Notes: generated by a model not told the origin, from the letters alone. A DNA stretch of 26,452 nt from CAYLRF01 sp964385995 (GCA_964385995.1 CAYLRF010000020.1:1-26452); one strand, 5' to 3'; counted from the stretch's first letter, positions 15,184 through 22,811 are shown. Numbers and translations: made by a program.

Positions 15184-16209
15184 TTATCTTATCACCCGTA
15201 TCCAGCCCTCGGGAGCCTCGATTCGTCCCATCTGGATCCCGGTAAGCGTATCGTATAACTTCTGCGTCACGGGCCCCATCTTCTCCATGCCGCTCGGAAA
15301 CGCGATGACTTTCCCGTGATCGTCTATCTTTCCCACGGGAGAGATAACCGCCGCCGTGCCGCAAAGACCGCACTCGGCGAAATCTTTCACCTCATCAAAG
15401 TAAACCGGCCTCTCCTCGACCTTGATGCCCAGATATTCTTTCGCTACATGGCAGATCGAGCGGCGTGTGATGGATGGAAGTATGCTGTCGGACTTAGGCG
15501 TCACCAGCGTCCCGTCCTTCGTTATGAATATGAAATTCGCGCCGCCCGTCTCCTCGACCTTTGTCCTCGTGGCGGGATCAAGATACATATTTTCCTCGAA
15601 GCCCTTCTTATGAGCGTCGACGATGGCGTGAAGACTCATGGCGTAGTTCAGCCCCGCTTTTATGTGTCCCGTGCCGTGCGGAGCCGCGCGGTCAAAGTCA
15701 CTTACTCTGATTATGATGGGCTTTGCTCCCTCTTTAAAATAAGGACCTACCGGTGTCGCGAAAAGTCTGAACTGATATTCATCGGCGGGTTTCACACCGA
15801 TCACGGCATTCGTTCCGAACATATAAGGTCGTATGTAAAGAGTGGCTCCCGAACCGTAAGGAGGCACGTAATCGGCGTTCGCGTCCACCACCTTATCCAC
15901 TGCCTCAAGGAAACGCTCCTTGGGAAACGGCGGCATCTCAAGCCTCTTCGCGCTGTCCGTCATCCTGTCGGCGTTTAAGTCGGGCCTGAATGTCACGATA
16001 TGCCCGTCTGCCGTCTCATAGGCCTTTAGTCCCTCAAAGACTGTCTGAGCGTACTGAAGCACTCCGGCGCACTCGTTTAAGACGACGGTTTCATCATCCG
16101 TAAGACGCCCTTCATCCCACTTTCCGTCCCTGTATTCGGATACGTATCTCTTATCCGTCTTTATGTATCCGAATCCCAGGTTTGACCAGTCAATGTTCAT
16201 TTTACTCAT
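15184..16209 (-). CDS. ilvE: branched-chain amino acid aminotransferase
   Basis: This 341-residue PLP enzyme of the class-II BCAT group interconverts leucine, isoleucine and valine with their 2-oxo acids, using glutamate/2-oxoglutarate. The PLP lysine is K184 in GTGHIKAGLNYAMSL. Other family segments are QTVFEGLKAY, YIRPYMFGT and KVEETGGANFIF. The ATG at 16209 follows GGAGG at 8 nt; the frame is open further upstream but without a ribosome-binding site. A promoter sits in the end of miaB, and the leader of about 60 nt contains a hairpin. It heads the ilvE-hslO-nadE operon. No leuABCD or ilvBCD genes are nearby. Confidence 0.94.
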   Translation of the reverse strand: MSKMNIDWSNLGFGYIKTDKRYVSEYRDGKWDEGRLTDDETVVLNECAGVLQYAQTVFEGLKAYETADGHIVTFRPDLNADRMTDSAKRLEMPPFPKERFLEAVDKVVDANADYVPPYGSGATLYIRPYMFGTNAVIGVKPADEYQFRLFATPVGPYFKEGAKPIIIRVSDFDRAAPHGTGHIKAGLNYAMSLHAIVDAHKKGFEENMYLDPATRTKVEETGGANFIFITKDGTLVTPKSDSILPSITRRSICHVAKEYLGIKVEERPVYFDEVKDFAECGLCGTAAVISPVGKIDDHGKVIAFPSGMEKMGPVTQKLYDTLTGIQMGRIEAPEGWIRVIR

Positions 16210-16245
16210 ATAAGACACCTCCGGTTTGGAAAAATTTAAAACGCA

Positions 16246-16266
16246 CGGTAGGATTTTTCCCCACCG
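16246..16266 (-). other. hairpin in the ilvE leader
   Basis: CGGUGGGG and UCCUACCG pair around an AAAAA loop (8 bp with two G-U pairs). It is too short to be a T-box and has no U-run directly after it, although AT-rich sequence follows. It might stabilise the mRNA or reflect an old terminator of miaB. Confidence 0.4.
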
Positions 16267-16277
16267 CATTCCCGATT

Positions 16278-16305
16278 AGTGTATCACAGCGGCCTAAAAA
16301 GTCAA
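16278..16305 (-). promoter_or_regulatory. promoter of ilvE-hslO-nadE
   Basis: -35 TTGACT (16305-16300), a 16-nt spacer and -10 TACACT (16283-16278) with an upstream TG (extended -10). The -35 box lies in the last codons of miaB. Transcription would start about 62 nt before the ilvE ATG. Confidence 0.6.
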
Positions 16306-17895
16306 TTCACCCATGTAATAAAACCCCATGGATTTCGTTATGCGCACCTGAACGATTTCGCCGATAAGACTTATATCACCCGGAAAATGCACGAGGGTGT
16401 TTGCCGATAATCTTCCCGTCATGAGAGATGTATCGTGCGAATTTCGCTCCTCGACAAGGACTTTTTCCACTCTTCCGACTCTTCGCGCGGCCGACTGCTC
16501 TGCCGTCATGTGTACGAGTGAAAGCAGTTCGTCAAATCTTCTTTTGGCGACATCGCGCGGCACCTGATCGGGCATCGAGGCCGCGGGCGTGCCGTTACGC
16601 TTCGAATACAGGAACGTAAACGCGTTATCAAACCGCACCCTTTTCACCACGTCAAGCGTCTCGCGAAAATCTTCCTCCGTCTCGCCGGGAAAGCCGACTA
16701 TGATGTCGGTCGTAAGGGAAATGTCGGGAACGGCCTTTCTTATTTTATCAGCGAGGGCAAGATACTCCTCCTTGGTATAATGCCGGTTCATCCGCTTTAA
16801 TACGGCGCTGCTTCCCGACTGCAGGGGAAGGTGTATGTGTTTGCATATTTTATCGTTTTCGGCGACGGTCTTTATGAGTTCGTCCGAGAGATCTTTGGGG
16901 TGGGACGTCATAAAGCGCACGCGCTCTATGCCGGGAACTTCGGCGACCCGACGCAAAAGGTCGGCGAATGTCACGGGAGACGAATCCGCGGGCGAGGGAC
17001 TTTCCCGTTCAATCCCGTTCGAAGTAAGATCTCCGTCGAAATCAGAGAGATTTTTCCCGTAGGAATTGACATTTTGCCCGAGAAGCATGACTTCCTTCAC
17101 GCCGCCCGCGGCAAGTTTTTCTATCTCGGCGATAATATCACCCGGCCTTCGGCTTCGCTCTCTTCCTCTCACGAACGGGACGATACAATAGCTGCAGAAA
17201 TTATCGCAGCCGTACATGATATTTACACCGGACTTAAAGGGATATTTCCTGTCAGCGGGAAGAGCCTCCACCGTTTCCTTCGCGTCCTTATAAATCTCGG
17301 TTACCTGTTTGCCGGTTTTTATACGCCGGATGAGAAGTTCCGCAAACTTGTAAATATTATGTGTGCCGAATATGATGTCCACAAAGCCGTAATGCTCTTT
17401 TATGTAACGCGCCTGACTCATATCCTGCGTCATGCAGCCGCAGACGGAGATAATCATGTCGGGATTTTTGATTTTGGCGGCTTTAAGGCGGCCAAGCGTC
17501 CCGTACACCTTCGTGTTCGCGCTCTCTCTTACGGTACAGGTATTTATGACGACGATATCGGCTTTTTCTTCCCCGGCGGCTTCGCAAAATCCAGCGGCCC
17601 GAAGTATGCCGCGAATTTTCTCCGAGTCACGCGCGTTCATCTGACAGCCGAATGTAATGACGTGATAAGTAAGGCCTCTTCCCGTCGCGGCACATCTTTC
17701 GTCCGCGTAACGGGCGGCTTCGCCGATAAAATAATACTGCCTCTCAGGCTCCGTTTCGGGGGGCAGGTCATCTGTGCCGTAAAGGCGGACGCTTTTTCCG
17801 CCTTCAAACGAACTTTTAAAGTCGCCCGTACCGAAATTTTCCGCGGTATCGCAGGCGATATTATTTTTAAAATCAGTGTGAGAAAATTCACGCAT
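16294..17895 (-). CDS. miaB: tRNA-2-methylthio-N6-isopentenyladenosine-37 synthase MiaB
   Basis: This 533-residue radical-SAM methylthiotransferase modifies A37 of tRNAs reading U-initial codons. Auxiliary-cluster cysteines are C84 (TFGCQMNARDSEK), C120 (NTCTVRESA) and C154 (CGCMTQ). The radical-SAM motif is C230, C234 and C237 in YGCDNFCSYCIVPFVRGRERSR. A TRAM domain ends the protein. It is longer than the usual 430-500 residues because of about 75 extra N-terminal residues and a Ser/Pro/Asp-rich insertion at about 281-307, just after GQNVNSYG. The ATG at 17895 has AAGGAAA about 8 nt upstream. It lies 119 nt after the 5-formyl-THF cyclo-ligase gene and may have its own promoter, though I could not identify a good one. 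Confidence 0.95.
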   Translation of the reverse strand: MREFSHTDFKNNIACDTAENFGTGDFKSSFEGGKSVRLYGTDDLPPETEPERQYYFIGEAARYADERCAATGRGLTYHVITFGCQMNARDSEKIRGILRAAGFCEAAGEEKADIVVINTCTVRESANTKVYGTLGRLKAAKIKNPDMIISVCGCMTQDMSQARYIKEHYGFVDIIFGTHNIYKFAELLIRRIKTGKQVTEIYKDAKETVEALPADRKYPFKSGVNIMYGCDNFCSYCIVPFVRGRERSRRPGDIIAEIEKLAAGGVKEVMLLGQNVNSYGKNLSDFDGDLTSNGIERESPSPADSSPVTFADLLRRVAEVPGIERVRFMTSHPKDLSDELIKTVAENDKICKHIHLPLQSGSSAVLKRMNRHYTKEEYLALADKIRKAVPDISLTTDIIVGFPGETEEDFRETLDVVKRVRFDNAFTFLYSKRNGTPAASMPDQVPRDVAKRRFDELLSLVHMTAEQSAARRVGRVEKVLVEERNSHDTSLMTGRLSANTLVHFPGDISLIGEIVQVRITKSMGFYYMGELTF

Positions 17896-17922
17896 ATCCG
17901 TTTCCTTACCCGTGACGCGGGA

Positions 17923-17959
17923 ATTTTATTTTTTCGAGTGGAGATTTTATTTTTTCAAG
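17923..17959. repeat. two AT-rich direct repeats upstream of miaB
   Basis: ATTTTATTTTTTC plus a similar 3' flank occurs at 17923-17938 and again 21 nt later at 17944-17959. On the minus strand these are two A-tracts spaced two helical turns apart. They could be UP-like or bent-DNA elements for miaB, but no convincing -35/-10 pair is placed to use them. Confidence 0.5.
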
Positions 17960-18014
17960 TTCCGGCGCGAACGCGTATCACTGTATGATGTCACGGCAGA
18001 AAGTGATGTCTCCT

Positions 18015-18766
18015 TTACGATATTTCCCGAGTCTCGGTAATGACTATGTCCGGCCTGATATCAAAATCATCTGCCGGAATGTGACTTACAATCTGCAGAT
18101 CAAAAGCCAATGCCGCGATCCGGCAGCTGTCGGAACACTCTTTATAATATTTCCCCAGATATTTGTCATAGTAACCTTTCCCGTATCCCGCGCGGTTACA
18201 CTCATTATCAAAGGCTACGCCCGGCATGATGACAAGATCCGCGATCGGAGCGGGAGCGCACCCCTCTATCGGCTCACAAACGCCGAATTTTCCGGGGGCA
18301 AGATCTGTGAAGCTTTCTATCTTGAAAAACCGCATCTCATCCCGGCGCGTACCNNNNNNNNNNNNNNNNNNNNNNNNNNNNNNNNNNNNNNNNNNNNNNN
18401 NNNNNNNNNNNNNNNNNNNNNNNNNNNNNNNNNNNNNNNNNNNNNNNNNNNNNCATCCCGGCGCGTACCTGAAGATAAGGCGTCCCTCGAATCACTCGCC
18501 ACGATCTTCGGCACGGAGACGACCTTTCCCGCGTCCCACGCCGCTTTTATGATATCGCGCGTCGCGACTTCACTGCCCTTATTTACGTAACAGTAAATAA
18601 CCCGCGCGGATTTAAATAACGGATGATTTATGATTTTACCCGTTATTACGGCGCTCTTTAGACGTGCGTCTGCGGCTTTCATACCGTCTCTTAACGCCGA
18701 TACGCGTCTTCTGATATCGGATTTCGTTTCCGTATCGGAAAAGTCCGTTATCTTTTCTTTCGTCAT
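18015..18766 (-). CDS. 5-formyltetrahydrofolate cyclo-ligase, split by an assembly gap
   Basis: This enzyme uses ATP to convert 5-formyl-THF to 5,10-methenyl-THF. After collapsing the 16-nt duplicated end plus 100 N, it is 211 residues in one frame. The N-terminal part has KSDIRRRVSALR, and the C-terminal part has MPGVAFDNECNRAGYGKGYYDKYL, which matches the family's ATP/folate-binding signature, and IPADDFDIRPDIVITET. A short extra loop (about 90-103) precedes the join and is where the contigs meet. The ATG at 18766 starts one base after the flippase stop, with AAGG inside that gene. As written, the gene appears as two fragments, 18454-18766 and 18015-18353. It complements the folate operon at 7500-12283. 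Confidence 0.9.
18338..18469. other. scaffold gap with duplicated 16-nt ends (assembly artefact)
   Basis: The 16-nt sequence at 18338-18353 recurs exactly at 18454-18469 on either side of 100 N (18354-18453). Removing 116 nt restores a continuous cyclo-ligase reading frame. The overlap is shorter than at the other two gaps, so a small indel at the join cannot be excluded. Confidence 0.85.
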
Positions 18767-18767
18767 A

Positions 18768-20423
18768 TCATGCCTTTTCCTTTAACAGGTGCGCCCTTTC
18801 CAGAAAAGCGCATATCTTCTCTCCGTACGGCAAAGATGAGATTTCTCCCGCGGTAAGAGCGCCCGACTTTAAAAGCACGGCGGCATAGACGGCCGCGGCG
18901 ACAAGGATCGAAAGTACCGTCGATACGCCCTTCGGGAATATGAGATTTAAAAAGCTGCTTACGGCAAAAGCCGCAAGTCCCATCACGCCGGCGGAAAAAA
19001 GCGGCAAGACGACCGACCGCCATAATTCCTGACGGTAGCGGGTAGCCTTCCTTAACGTTCTCGCGTTTAGGATACACATGGTAAGGGAAAATATGATGTT
19101 TGAGACCACCACCGCGTATATTCCCCATTTAAAGCCGGCCAGCATAATGATAAGCGCGACCTCATGCACGGCGAATGAGATTGCTCCGTGCTTTACGGGC
19201 GCCGAGAGCCTGTCGATCCCCTGAAGGACGGCGTTTGTCACTGTGGAAAGCGCGTAAAAGACGACGCTTATCGCCCCTATGCGAAGCATGGTTGCGGGCA
19301 GCTTTATGTTTCCTCCGTAAAACAAATCGAGAATCGGCTCCGCCATGACCAGAAAACCCACGAAACACGGTATGGCGATGATAAGTACGAAGCGAAGCAC
19401 GGTATTTATTTTTCTGTTTACCCTTTTTTTGCTCCCCGTCGCGAGAGCGGCGGTAAGAGAAGGGATAAGAGCCGCTCCGAGAGCGTTCGCTATGGCAAGG
19501 GGGATATTTATCATGGTATTGTATTTGCCCGTGAACATCCCCAGAAGGCTCGCGATCTCTTTCTCGCCGTGCCCCTGCGCGGCCATGATATTGCTGAAGA
19601 CTCCCTGATCGACCGTGTCGCTTATGTTGTAAATGGCGGTGCTCAGCATGACGGGAGCGACAGTATACGTAAGCGTCTTAAATACCGACGCGTAACTTTC
19701 ACGCCTCGTAAATATGTCACGCGTAACTTTTCTTTTAAACGTCGGGTAAAACGCCGCGAAGACGAATATAAGAAAGGCGAGTCCCACCAAAGCTCCCGTC
19801 ACTGTCCCCAGCGTCCCGCCCGCGGCGCCGTATGCGGCGGGGACAGAGTGGTTTTTCTTCGCGGCCTCGGCCTTTTTGCCTATCTCTATGAGGTAGCTCG
19901 CGCCAATTATGCTGACAATCGCGTTTACGATCTGCTCCGCTATCTGTGACAGGGCGGTCGGAATCATGCTTCCCATTCCCTGGAAAAAACCGCGAAGCAC
20001 TCCCATCACCGCCACTATAAAAAGCCCCGGGGCCAGCACACGCAGGGCGTAGACGCTTAAGTGAAGATTCATGACGCCGTCCGCTATCGCGTCGGAAAAT
20101 ATGAAGACAAGAGCCGCCGCGAGCGCGCCTGTCACGGCAGCGAACAAAAGTGCGCACTTAAGAAGACGTGAAGCGTTGCGGTATTCGCCGTTTGCGATCC
20201 TCGCCGACACGAGCTTGCTTACGGCTACAGGAAGACTGTAGGATGTGAGAAGCAGCGCTATGTTATATATGGAAAAGGCGCAGCCGTAAAAGCCCTGCCC
20301 CTCGTCGCCTAAGATATTGTTTACGGGGATACGGTATATGATGCCGATGAGCCTGGTTAAAATCCCCGCGCCGGCCAAAATCATGCCCTGCACAAGGAAA
20401 CCGTTGTTTTTTTCTCCCCGCAT
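18768..20423 (-). CDS. oligosaccharide/lipid flippase of the SpoVB/YtgP (MurJ-like) family
   Basis: This 551-residue polytopic protein has about 14 membrane segments and belongs to the MOP (MATE/PST/MVF) superfamily. The stretches GILTRLIGIIYRIPVNNILGDEG (its first part) and GFFQGMGSMIPTALSQIAEQ are typical of the SpoVB/YtgP group, whose B. subtilis member YtgP flips lipid II. Flipping of a peptidoglycan or other undecaprenyl-linked precursor is therefore the likely role. I cannot separate a lipid II flippase from a sporulation-specific SpoVB by sequence alone. The ATG at 20423 starts one base after the ybeY stop, with GAGGTG upstream, and the stop is one base before the cyclo-ligase start. 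Confidence 0.88.
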   Translation of the reverse strand: MRGEKNNGFLVQGMILAGAGILTRLIGIIYRIPVNNILGDEGQGFYGCAFSIYNIALLLTSYSLPVAVSKLVSARIANGEYRNASRLLKCALLFAAVTGALAAALVFIFSDAIADGVMNLHLSVYALRVLAPGLFIVAVMGVLRGFFQGMGSMIPTALSQIAEQIVNAIVSIIGASYLIEIGKKAEAAKKNHSVPAAYGAAGGTLGTVTGALVGLAFLIFVFAAFYPTFKRKVTRDIFTRRESYASVFKTLTYTVAPVMLSTAIYNISDTVDQGVFSNIMAAQGHGEKEIASLLGMFTGKYNTMINIPLAIANALGAALIPSLTAALATGSKKRVNRKINTVLRFVLIIAIPCFVGFLVMAEPILDLFYGGNIKLPATMLRIGAISVVFYALSTVTNAVLQGIDRLSAPVKHGAISFAVHEVALIIMLAGFKWGIYAVVVSNIIFSLTMCILNARTLRKATRYRQELWRSVVLPLFSAGVMGLAAFAVSSFLNLIFPKGVSTVLSILVAAAVYAAVLLKSGALTAGEISSLPYGEKICAFLERAHLLKEKA

Positions 20424-20424
20424 A

Positions 20425-20922
20425 TCAGCACCTCGTAAAACGTAAATCCCGCAAAATACTCTCCTGCAATGTCTCCATCGTAAGACGATCGTCTTCCGTC
20501 ACATGATCATATCCGAACAGATGAAGCATGCCGTGCGTTATGAGAAACGCGTATTCCCGCGTCACAGAATGTCCGTACTCAGCCGCCTGCGCCATCACCC
20601 TGTCCTTGGAAATGACGATATCCCCCAGAAGGAGCTCCCCGCTTTCCGGGTCAAACGCGTCCGGTTCGTCATAAATCCCCTCAAAATCTGCGGGACTCTC
20701 ATACTCTGTCATCGGAAAAGAAAGCACGTCCGTCGCTTTATCCATGCCTCGATACGACTTATTTAACACGCGGATATTTTCATCCGTGGTAAGAAGCAGA
20801 TTTACCTCGATATCATACGGACAGCCGACGGCCGCGGCCGCCGCGCTTATCACCTTTTTCGCGACGGATTCGCACTTAACCGGAAGCTTTACATCTCCCT
20901 CATCCTCAAAAAAAACTGTCAC
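20425..20922 (-). CDS. ybeY: endoribonuclease YbeY (rRNA maturation factor)
   Basis: This 165-residue zinc metallo-RNase takes part in 16S rRNA 3'-end maturation and ribosome quality control. The metal motif is H130-x3-H134-x5-H140 (HGMLHLFGYDH), with ATDVLSFPM and GELLLGDIVIS upstream. The start is GTG at 20922, with AAAGGAG 9 nt before it; no ATG in this position is available. An acidic insertion (EYESPADFEGIYDEPDAFDP, about 73-92) is longer than in many homologues. It sits 14 nt after the HAD gene and 1 nt before the flippase. Its usual neighbours phoH and era are not here. Confidence 0.94.
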   Translation of the reverse strand: MTVFFEDEGDVKLPVKCESVAKKVISAAAAAVGCPYDIEVNLLLTTDENIRVLNKSYRGMDKATDVLSFPMTEYESPADFEGIYDEPDAFDPESGELLLGDIVISKDRVMAQAAEYGHSVTREYAFLITHGMLHLFGYDHVTEDDRLTMETLQESILRDLRFTRC

Positions 20923-20936
20923 GGGATATTTCTCCT

Positions 20937-21662
20937 TTAACTTGAAGTCGAAAGCAGTATATCTCCCACTTCCCGGGCAGTTTTCGCGATGTGGGTCGGA
21001 GCGGCATTTTTAATCTCCTCATAACTTCCGTAGCCGTATAAAACGCCTATGGAATCAATGCCCGCGGCCTTCGCGCCCAGTATGTCAAGGTCTCTGTCGC
21101 CTACCATCACGGTGTCAGTCGCTCCGACTTCGTTTTCGCCCGGATCGGGTTTGCCTGACGATTTTCCCCCGCCGCAAGCGGCTCCGTAAGGTTTAAGGTC
21201 GGCGGCCGCCTCCACCGCGCGTCGGATTATGTCGTTCTTTCGGATAAGCGAGGCATCCATCGAGGCTCCGACTATAAGGTCGAAATACTTAAAAAAGTCA
21301 AAATGACGAAGGAGTCTCTCGGCAAATTCCCGCGGTTTCGCTGTCGCGAGTATTAGCGTAAGTCCCGCCCTCTTTAACCTTATAAGAAGCTTTGGTACCC
21401 CGTCATAGATTTCATCCTCAAATAAGCCCTTCTCGCGGTAATACTCCCGGTAAAGTCTTACCGCCCTGTCATTTTCCTCTCCCGAAAGGCCGAAAAAATT
21501 ATTAAACGACTCCGAAATCGGCGGTCCGACAAAGCGGTAAAGCTCATTTCTGTCGGGAATCGGTATGTTCATCTTATCCAATGCGTACATCACGGCATTT
21601 GTGATACCCCTGCCCGAATCGACAAGTGTGCCGTCAAGGTCTAAAAGCACCCGCTTATACAT
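20937..21662 (-). CDS. HAD-family hydrolase, phosphoglycolate phosphatase-like
   Basis: This 241-residue protein carries all HAD motifs: the nucleophile D8 with D10 (LLDLDGTLVDSG), T107 in TAKP, K142 in RKND, and D189/D191 in VGDRDLDILGAK. The helical cap (about 15-85) puts it in subclass I with Gph/PpaX-type phosphatases. A glycine/serine/proline-rich insert (CGGGKSSGKPDPGENE, 163-178) separates motif III from motif IV. The true substrate is unknown; phosphoglycolate, pyrophosphate and sugar phosphates are candidates. The ATG at 21662 has AGGAG 11 nt upstream. It opens a run of closely packed genes (HAD, ybeY, flippase, cyclo-ligase). Confidence 0.88.
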   Translation of the reverse strand: MYKRVLLDLDGTLVDSGRGITNAVMYALDKMNIPIPDRNELYRFVGPPISESFNNFFGLSGEENDRAVRLYREYYREKGLFEDEIYDGVPKLLIRLKRAGLTLILATAKPREFAERLLRHFDFFKYFDLIVGASMDASLIRKNDIIRRAVEAAADLKPYGAACGGGKSSGKPDPGENEVGATDTVMVGDRDLDILGAKAAGIDSIGVLYGYGSYEEIKNAAPTHIAKTAREVGDILLSTSS

Positions 21663-21697
21663 GTGTTTAAGAACTCCTGTCAATAGCATCACGTGAA

Positions 21698-21732
21698 AAG
21701 AAAGTTTGCCGAAATCACCGACAAACTTTCTT
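21698..21732 (-). terminator. 15-bp hairpin between mscL and the HAD gene, probable weak terminator
   Basis: AAGAAAGUUUG and CAAACUUUCUU form a perfect 11-bp stem that extends by four further pairs (including G-U) to a 5-nt loop. On the minus strand the 3' side runs into UUCAC, a poor U-tract. It could end mscL transcription partially or shield the HAD mRNA 5' end. Confidence 0.5.
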
Positions 21733-21789
21733 ATCAGCAAGACATATAAGGCGCGGCGGATCCACCCCTCTTTTGACTAAACGCAAATC

Positions 21790-21817
21790 GTACGGCGCTT
21801 TATGTATGGCGCTTTAT
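21790..21817. repeat. 14-bp tandem duplication after the mscL stop
   Basis: GTACGGCGCTTTAT is followed directly by GTATGGCGCTTTAT, one mismatch in 14. It is just downstream of the mscL stop codon on the minus strand. No function is evident. Confidence 0.6.
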
Positions 21818-21820
21818 TTA

Positions 21821-22234
21821 TCACTCCACGTCCGATGTGCAGTGAGGGCACTTCGTGGCGTCAATGGGGATCTCGCTCTTGCAATAAGGGCAGATCTTTG
21901 TGGTGGGCGCCGGCACATCGGGCTTCTTTCTCGAAAACTTATCATGAAACATATTCATGAATTTGATGATACAGAATATGATAAGCGACATGATAAGGAA
22001 GTTGATAACGGCGTTTATGAAACTTCCGATTTTTATCGTACCTCCCCCCGGAAGCGGTATCATAAATTCGCTGAAATCTTTGCCGCCGAAAATACCTAAG
22101 ATGGGGTTAATGATATCGTTTACCAACGAATCCACGATGGCTTTAAAAGACGCGCCGACGATGACGCCGACCGCCATGTCAATCACGTTCCCACGACTGA
22201 TAAATGCTTTAAACTCCGCCAAAAACTTTTTCAT
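21821..22234 (-). CDS. mscL: large-conductance mechanosensitive channel MscL with C-terminal zinc ribbon
   Basis: This 137-residue channel opens under membrane tension to release solutes in hypo-osmotic shock. The first helix and TM1 are KKFLAEFKAFISRGNVIDMA and VGVIVGASFKAIVDSLVNDI, with TM2 at about 71-91. After the cytoplasmic helix there is a zinc-ribbon tail, C115-x2-C118 and C129-x2-C132 (CPYC...CPHC), not found in E. coli MscL. The ATG at 22234 has AAAGGAG about 7 nt upstream; the open frame upstream of it is not conserved-looking. It is transcribed divergently from the GntR/ABC operon and seems monocistronic. Confidence 0.93.
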   Translation of the reverse strand: MKKFLAEFKAFISRGNVIDMAVGVIVGASFKAIVDSLVNDIINPILGIFGGKDFSEFMIPLPGGGTIKIGSFINAVINFLIMSLIIFCIIKFMNMFHDKFSRKKPDVPAPTTKICPYCKSEIPIDATKCPHCTSDVE

Positions 22235-22280
22235 CTCATCTCTCCTTTGAAAACACGAGCATACCGCCGCCACAAAAGGC

Positions 22281-22309
22281 ATTATATCCAATGCTCGGAC
22301 AAAATACCA
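22281..22309 (-). promoter_or_regulatory. probable mscL promoter
   Basis: A perfect -10 TATAAT (22286-22281) sits about 46 nt upstream of the mscL ATG. At 17 nt spacing the -35 is TGGTAT, a weak match. The -10 box is convincing, the -35 is not. Confidence 0.55.
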
Positions 22310-22327
22310 GAGATTTTAAAAATTTCA

Positions 22328-22356
22328 TTGACAGACTTTGCGGCGCGCGCGATAAT
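22328..22356 (+). promoter_or_regulatory. sigma-A promoter of the GntR/ABC operon
   Basis: A consensus -35 TTGACA (22328-22333), 17-nt spacer and -10 GATAAT (22351-22356). The transcription start near 22363 falls inside the palindrome at 22358-22382, the position expected for an operator that blocks the promoter. Confidence 0.85.
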
Positions 22357-22357
22357 A

Positions 22358-22382
22358 ACTGTACTGGTACGGTTAGTACAGT
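22358..22382. promoter_or_regulatory. palindromic operator, probably bound by the GntR repressor
   Basis: ACTGTACT (22358-22365) and AGTACAGT (22375-22382) form a perfect 8-bp inverted repeat with a 9-nt centre. It begins one base after the -10 box and covers the start site. GT...AC palindromes of this size are usual for GntR-family regulators, so autorepression is the likely scheme. I see no second copy elsewhere in the window. Confidence 0.75.
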
Positions 22383-22427
22383 ATGCGCCGATACACCGAT
22401 ACAGATGAGAAAAGGAGGAAACGCCCG

Positions 22428-22811
22428 TTGATTATCATAGACCGTAAGGACGCCCGTCCCTTATATGAGCAGGTCGCCGAGCGCTTCAAAGACCTCATCT
22501 TAAGCGGAGGGCTCGCGCCGGACTCCAAGCTTCCGTCGGTGAGACAGCTCGCGATCGAACTTGCCATAAACGCGAATACGATTCAGAAGGCCTACGCTGA
22601 GCTTGAGCGTGAAGGTTACATCTACTCCGTAAAGGGCCTCGGAAGTTTCGTGCGGCAGGACGACAGTCTCATTATCAAGAGACGAAATCAGGCCTTAAAG
22701 AGACTTGAAAACGAGGCGGCAGCCTGTCTGGATCTTGCCGTACCGTATGAGGAAGCCGCCGCGCGTGTGGCGGATGTATATAAGTTAAATCCCTCCAATC
22801 TTCTCGAATGA
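22428..22811 (+). CDS. GntR-family transcriptional regulator, YtrA subfamily
   Basis: This 127-residue DNA-binding protein consists of a winged-helix GntR domain (about 8-77) and a short C-terminal helical dimerisation segment, the YtrA layout with no ligand-binding domain. The HTH region is SKLPSVRQLAIELAINANTI (33-52), followed by YAELEREGYIYSVKGLGSFV. The start is taken as TTG at 22428, because AAAGGAGG lies 9 nt upstream and the protein then begins MIIIDRKDARPLYEQV, as homologues do. The ATG at 22383 lacks a ribosome-binding site and abuts the operator. It is first in an operon with an ABC transporter, the usual YtrA arrangement in which the repressor responds to cell-envelope stress; the inducing signal is unknown here. 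Confidence 0.9.
   Translation: MIIIDRKDARPLYEQVAERFKDLILSGGLAPDSKLPSVRQLAIELAINANTIQKAYAELEREGYIYSVKGLGSFVRQDDSLIIKRRNQALKRLENEAAACLDLAVPYEEAAARVADVYKLNPSNLLE

Noticed and set aside
16210..16293. T-box or leucine-attenuation leader before ilvE
   Set aside because: Only about 60 nt lie between the predicted start and the ATG, with no T-box motif, no leader peptide and no terminator.
16831..17988. Long open frame (385 codons) on the plus strand
   Set aside because: It runs antisense to miaB, whose Cys motifs and ribosome-binding site are clear. It has no ribosome-binding site or recognisable domain and arises from codon bias.
17896..18014. Short frame after an AAAGGAG downstream of the cyclo-ligase gene
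   Set aside because: The only in-range start (GTG) is about 15 nt away and gives 15 codons; too weak to call.
21655..21683. Perfect -35 TTGACA with TATAAG 18 nt later on the minus strand
   Set aside because: The -10 would lie inside the HAD gene and the TTGACA overlaps its ribosome-binding site, so it could not express that gene. It was judged a chance match.
22383..22427. ATG-initiated N-terminal extension of the GntR regulator
   Set aside because: There is no ribosome-binding site, the ATG abuts the operator, and the TTG at 22428 has AAAGGAGG at ideal spacing with the family's usual N-terminus.
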